A stretch of 64,000 nucleotides of DNA from Isoetes taiwanensis. Taxonomy: Eukaryota > Streptophyta > Lycopodiopsida > Isoetales > Isoetaceae. Below are positions 63,691 to 64,000 of the stretch, one piece after another. Both the position numbers and the translations under genes were made by a program. The DNA is taken from the NCBI GenBank assembly GCA_021234155.1, contig JAJEKV010000020.1, positions 5,258,563 through 5,322,562 on the forward strand, written 5' to 3'. Under the pieces are notes generated by a model. That model was not told the DNA's origin and ran no database searches. It saw only the letters and a list, made by a program, of their open reading frames with translations. Each line of letters begins with the position of its first letter. Position 1 is the stretch's first letter.

Positions 63691-64000
63691 ATGGCATCTT
63701 CATCCTCCTCCGAGAAGTTTACCGCGCCGTAGTGCCGCGCGGACATCACCCTTGCAGTGGTGATGAAGAGATTGAAGGAGATTCACGACGAAAACAGCCG
63801 TCTCGTCGCCGAGAAGATCGAGGCGGTCGACAGGTTAGAATTCACGAGGGGGCTGCTGCATGAGCGAGACATTGAGCTCGCGGCAACACTCACCAGGTAC
63901 CGAGAGGCCAATAGCCGTAGGGTCGAGGCAGTTTTAACTGCACACAATATTTCGCAGGCGTTAGAAGATATAGAGAAGAAGCTTCGAGCTGCGGAGGATG
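63691..64000 (+). pseudogene. coiled-coil protein, copy 2 (stop at codon 14, runs off window)
   Basis: Starts MASSSSSEKFTAP, then TAG, and in the same frame continues CRADITLAVVMKRLKEIHDE, NSRLVAEKIEAVDRLEFTRG, HERDIELAATLTRYREANSR and SQALEDIEKKLRAAED to the window edge. It is open where copy 1 has its TAA. An internal start, or readthrough, could still give most of the coiled coil. Confidence 0.65.

Overview
This window is nuclear DNA from a land plant with a large, transposon-rich genome. The evidence is: spliced plant-type genes with GT/AG introns; pieces of plant-specific families (root-cap protein, BEL1-like homeodomain factor, PPR protein, LRR receptor kinase, plastid DXR); two chloroplast-derived pieces (23S rRNA and rpoC2) in nuclear context; and plant transposons throughout (CACTA, Helitron, TRIM, LINE, SINE, Mutator-type MITE). 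I cannot fix the lineage from sequence alone. The long TE-filled intergenic stretches and the many gene fragments fit a fern, lycophyte, gymnosperm or large-genome angiosperm.

Only two genes look intact. A TRM10-type tRNA m1G9 methyltransferase occupies 1-1901 (+, three exons, 5' end outside the window). A root-cap/LEA-like secreted protein lies at 43893-44992 (-, two exons). Almost everything recognisable between them is broken: LRR pieces (3.4 and 35 kb), a DXR piece next to a receptor-kinase piece (6.9-7.7 kb), a PPR piece (12.5 kb), a CACTA TNP2 transposase (13.4-15.2 kb), a BEL1-like N-terminus carrying a complete TRIM retrotransposon (16.3-17.5 kb), a TFIIIA zinc-finger piece (17.8-18.2 kb), an ABCB transporter piece (22.3-23.1 kb) and plastid insertions (28.3-28.7 kb).

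Between 36.8 and 42.8 kb lie two unknown ORFs followed by a Helitron Rep-helicase gene. Its Rep half is broken by several frameshifts. Its last 2.5 kb carries only one in-frame stop and one frameshift at a G run.

From 52.9 kb to the right edge the character changes. Small, nearly intronless, more GC-rich ORFs follow one another on the + strand, punctuated by a family of about 67-bp hairpins whose arms read GATCACACGACGCGAA / TTCGCGTCGTGTGATC. This cluster includes a decayed, very divergent histone H3, a possible BAH-like protein, an Asp/Glu-rich protein and a tandemly duplicated coiled-coil gene with duplicated TATA promoters. It is split by a 5.2-kb CACTA element whose end supplies a good splice acceptor, so the element may behave as an intron. 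I do not recognise the source of this cluster. An integrated large mobile element or large-DNA-virus remnant is possible but unproven, and it is the best candidate here for something undescribed.

Other notable structures are a ~950-bp near-perfect palindrome (9974-10925) built around a foldback MITE also present at 21.0 and 23.7 kb; a MITE with ~60-bp TIRs and a CAGAT duplication (29980-30394); a Mutator-type MITE with 9-bp target duplication nested in the CACTA element; a LINE fragment with a 15-bp target duplication; five Helitron-like 3' ends; and a 147-bp foldback at 27.4 kb.
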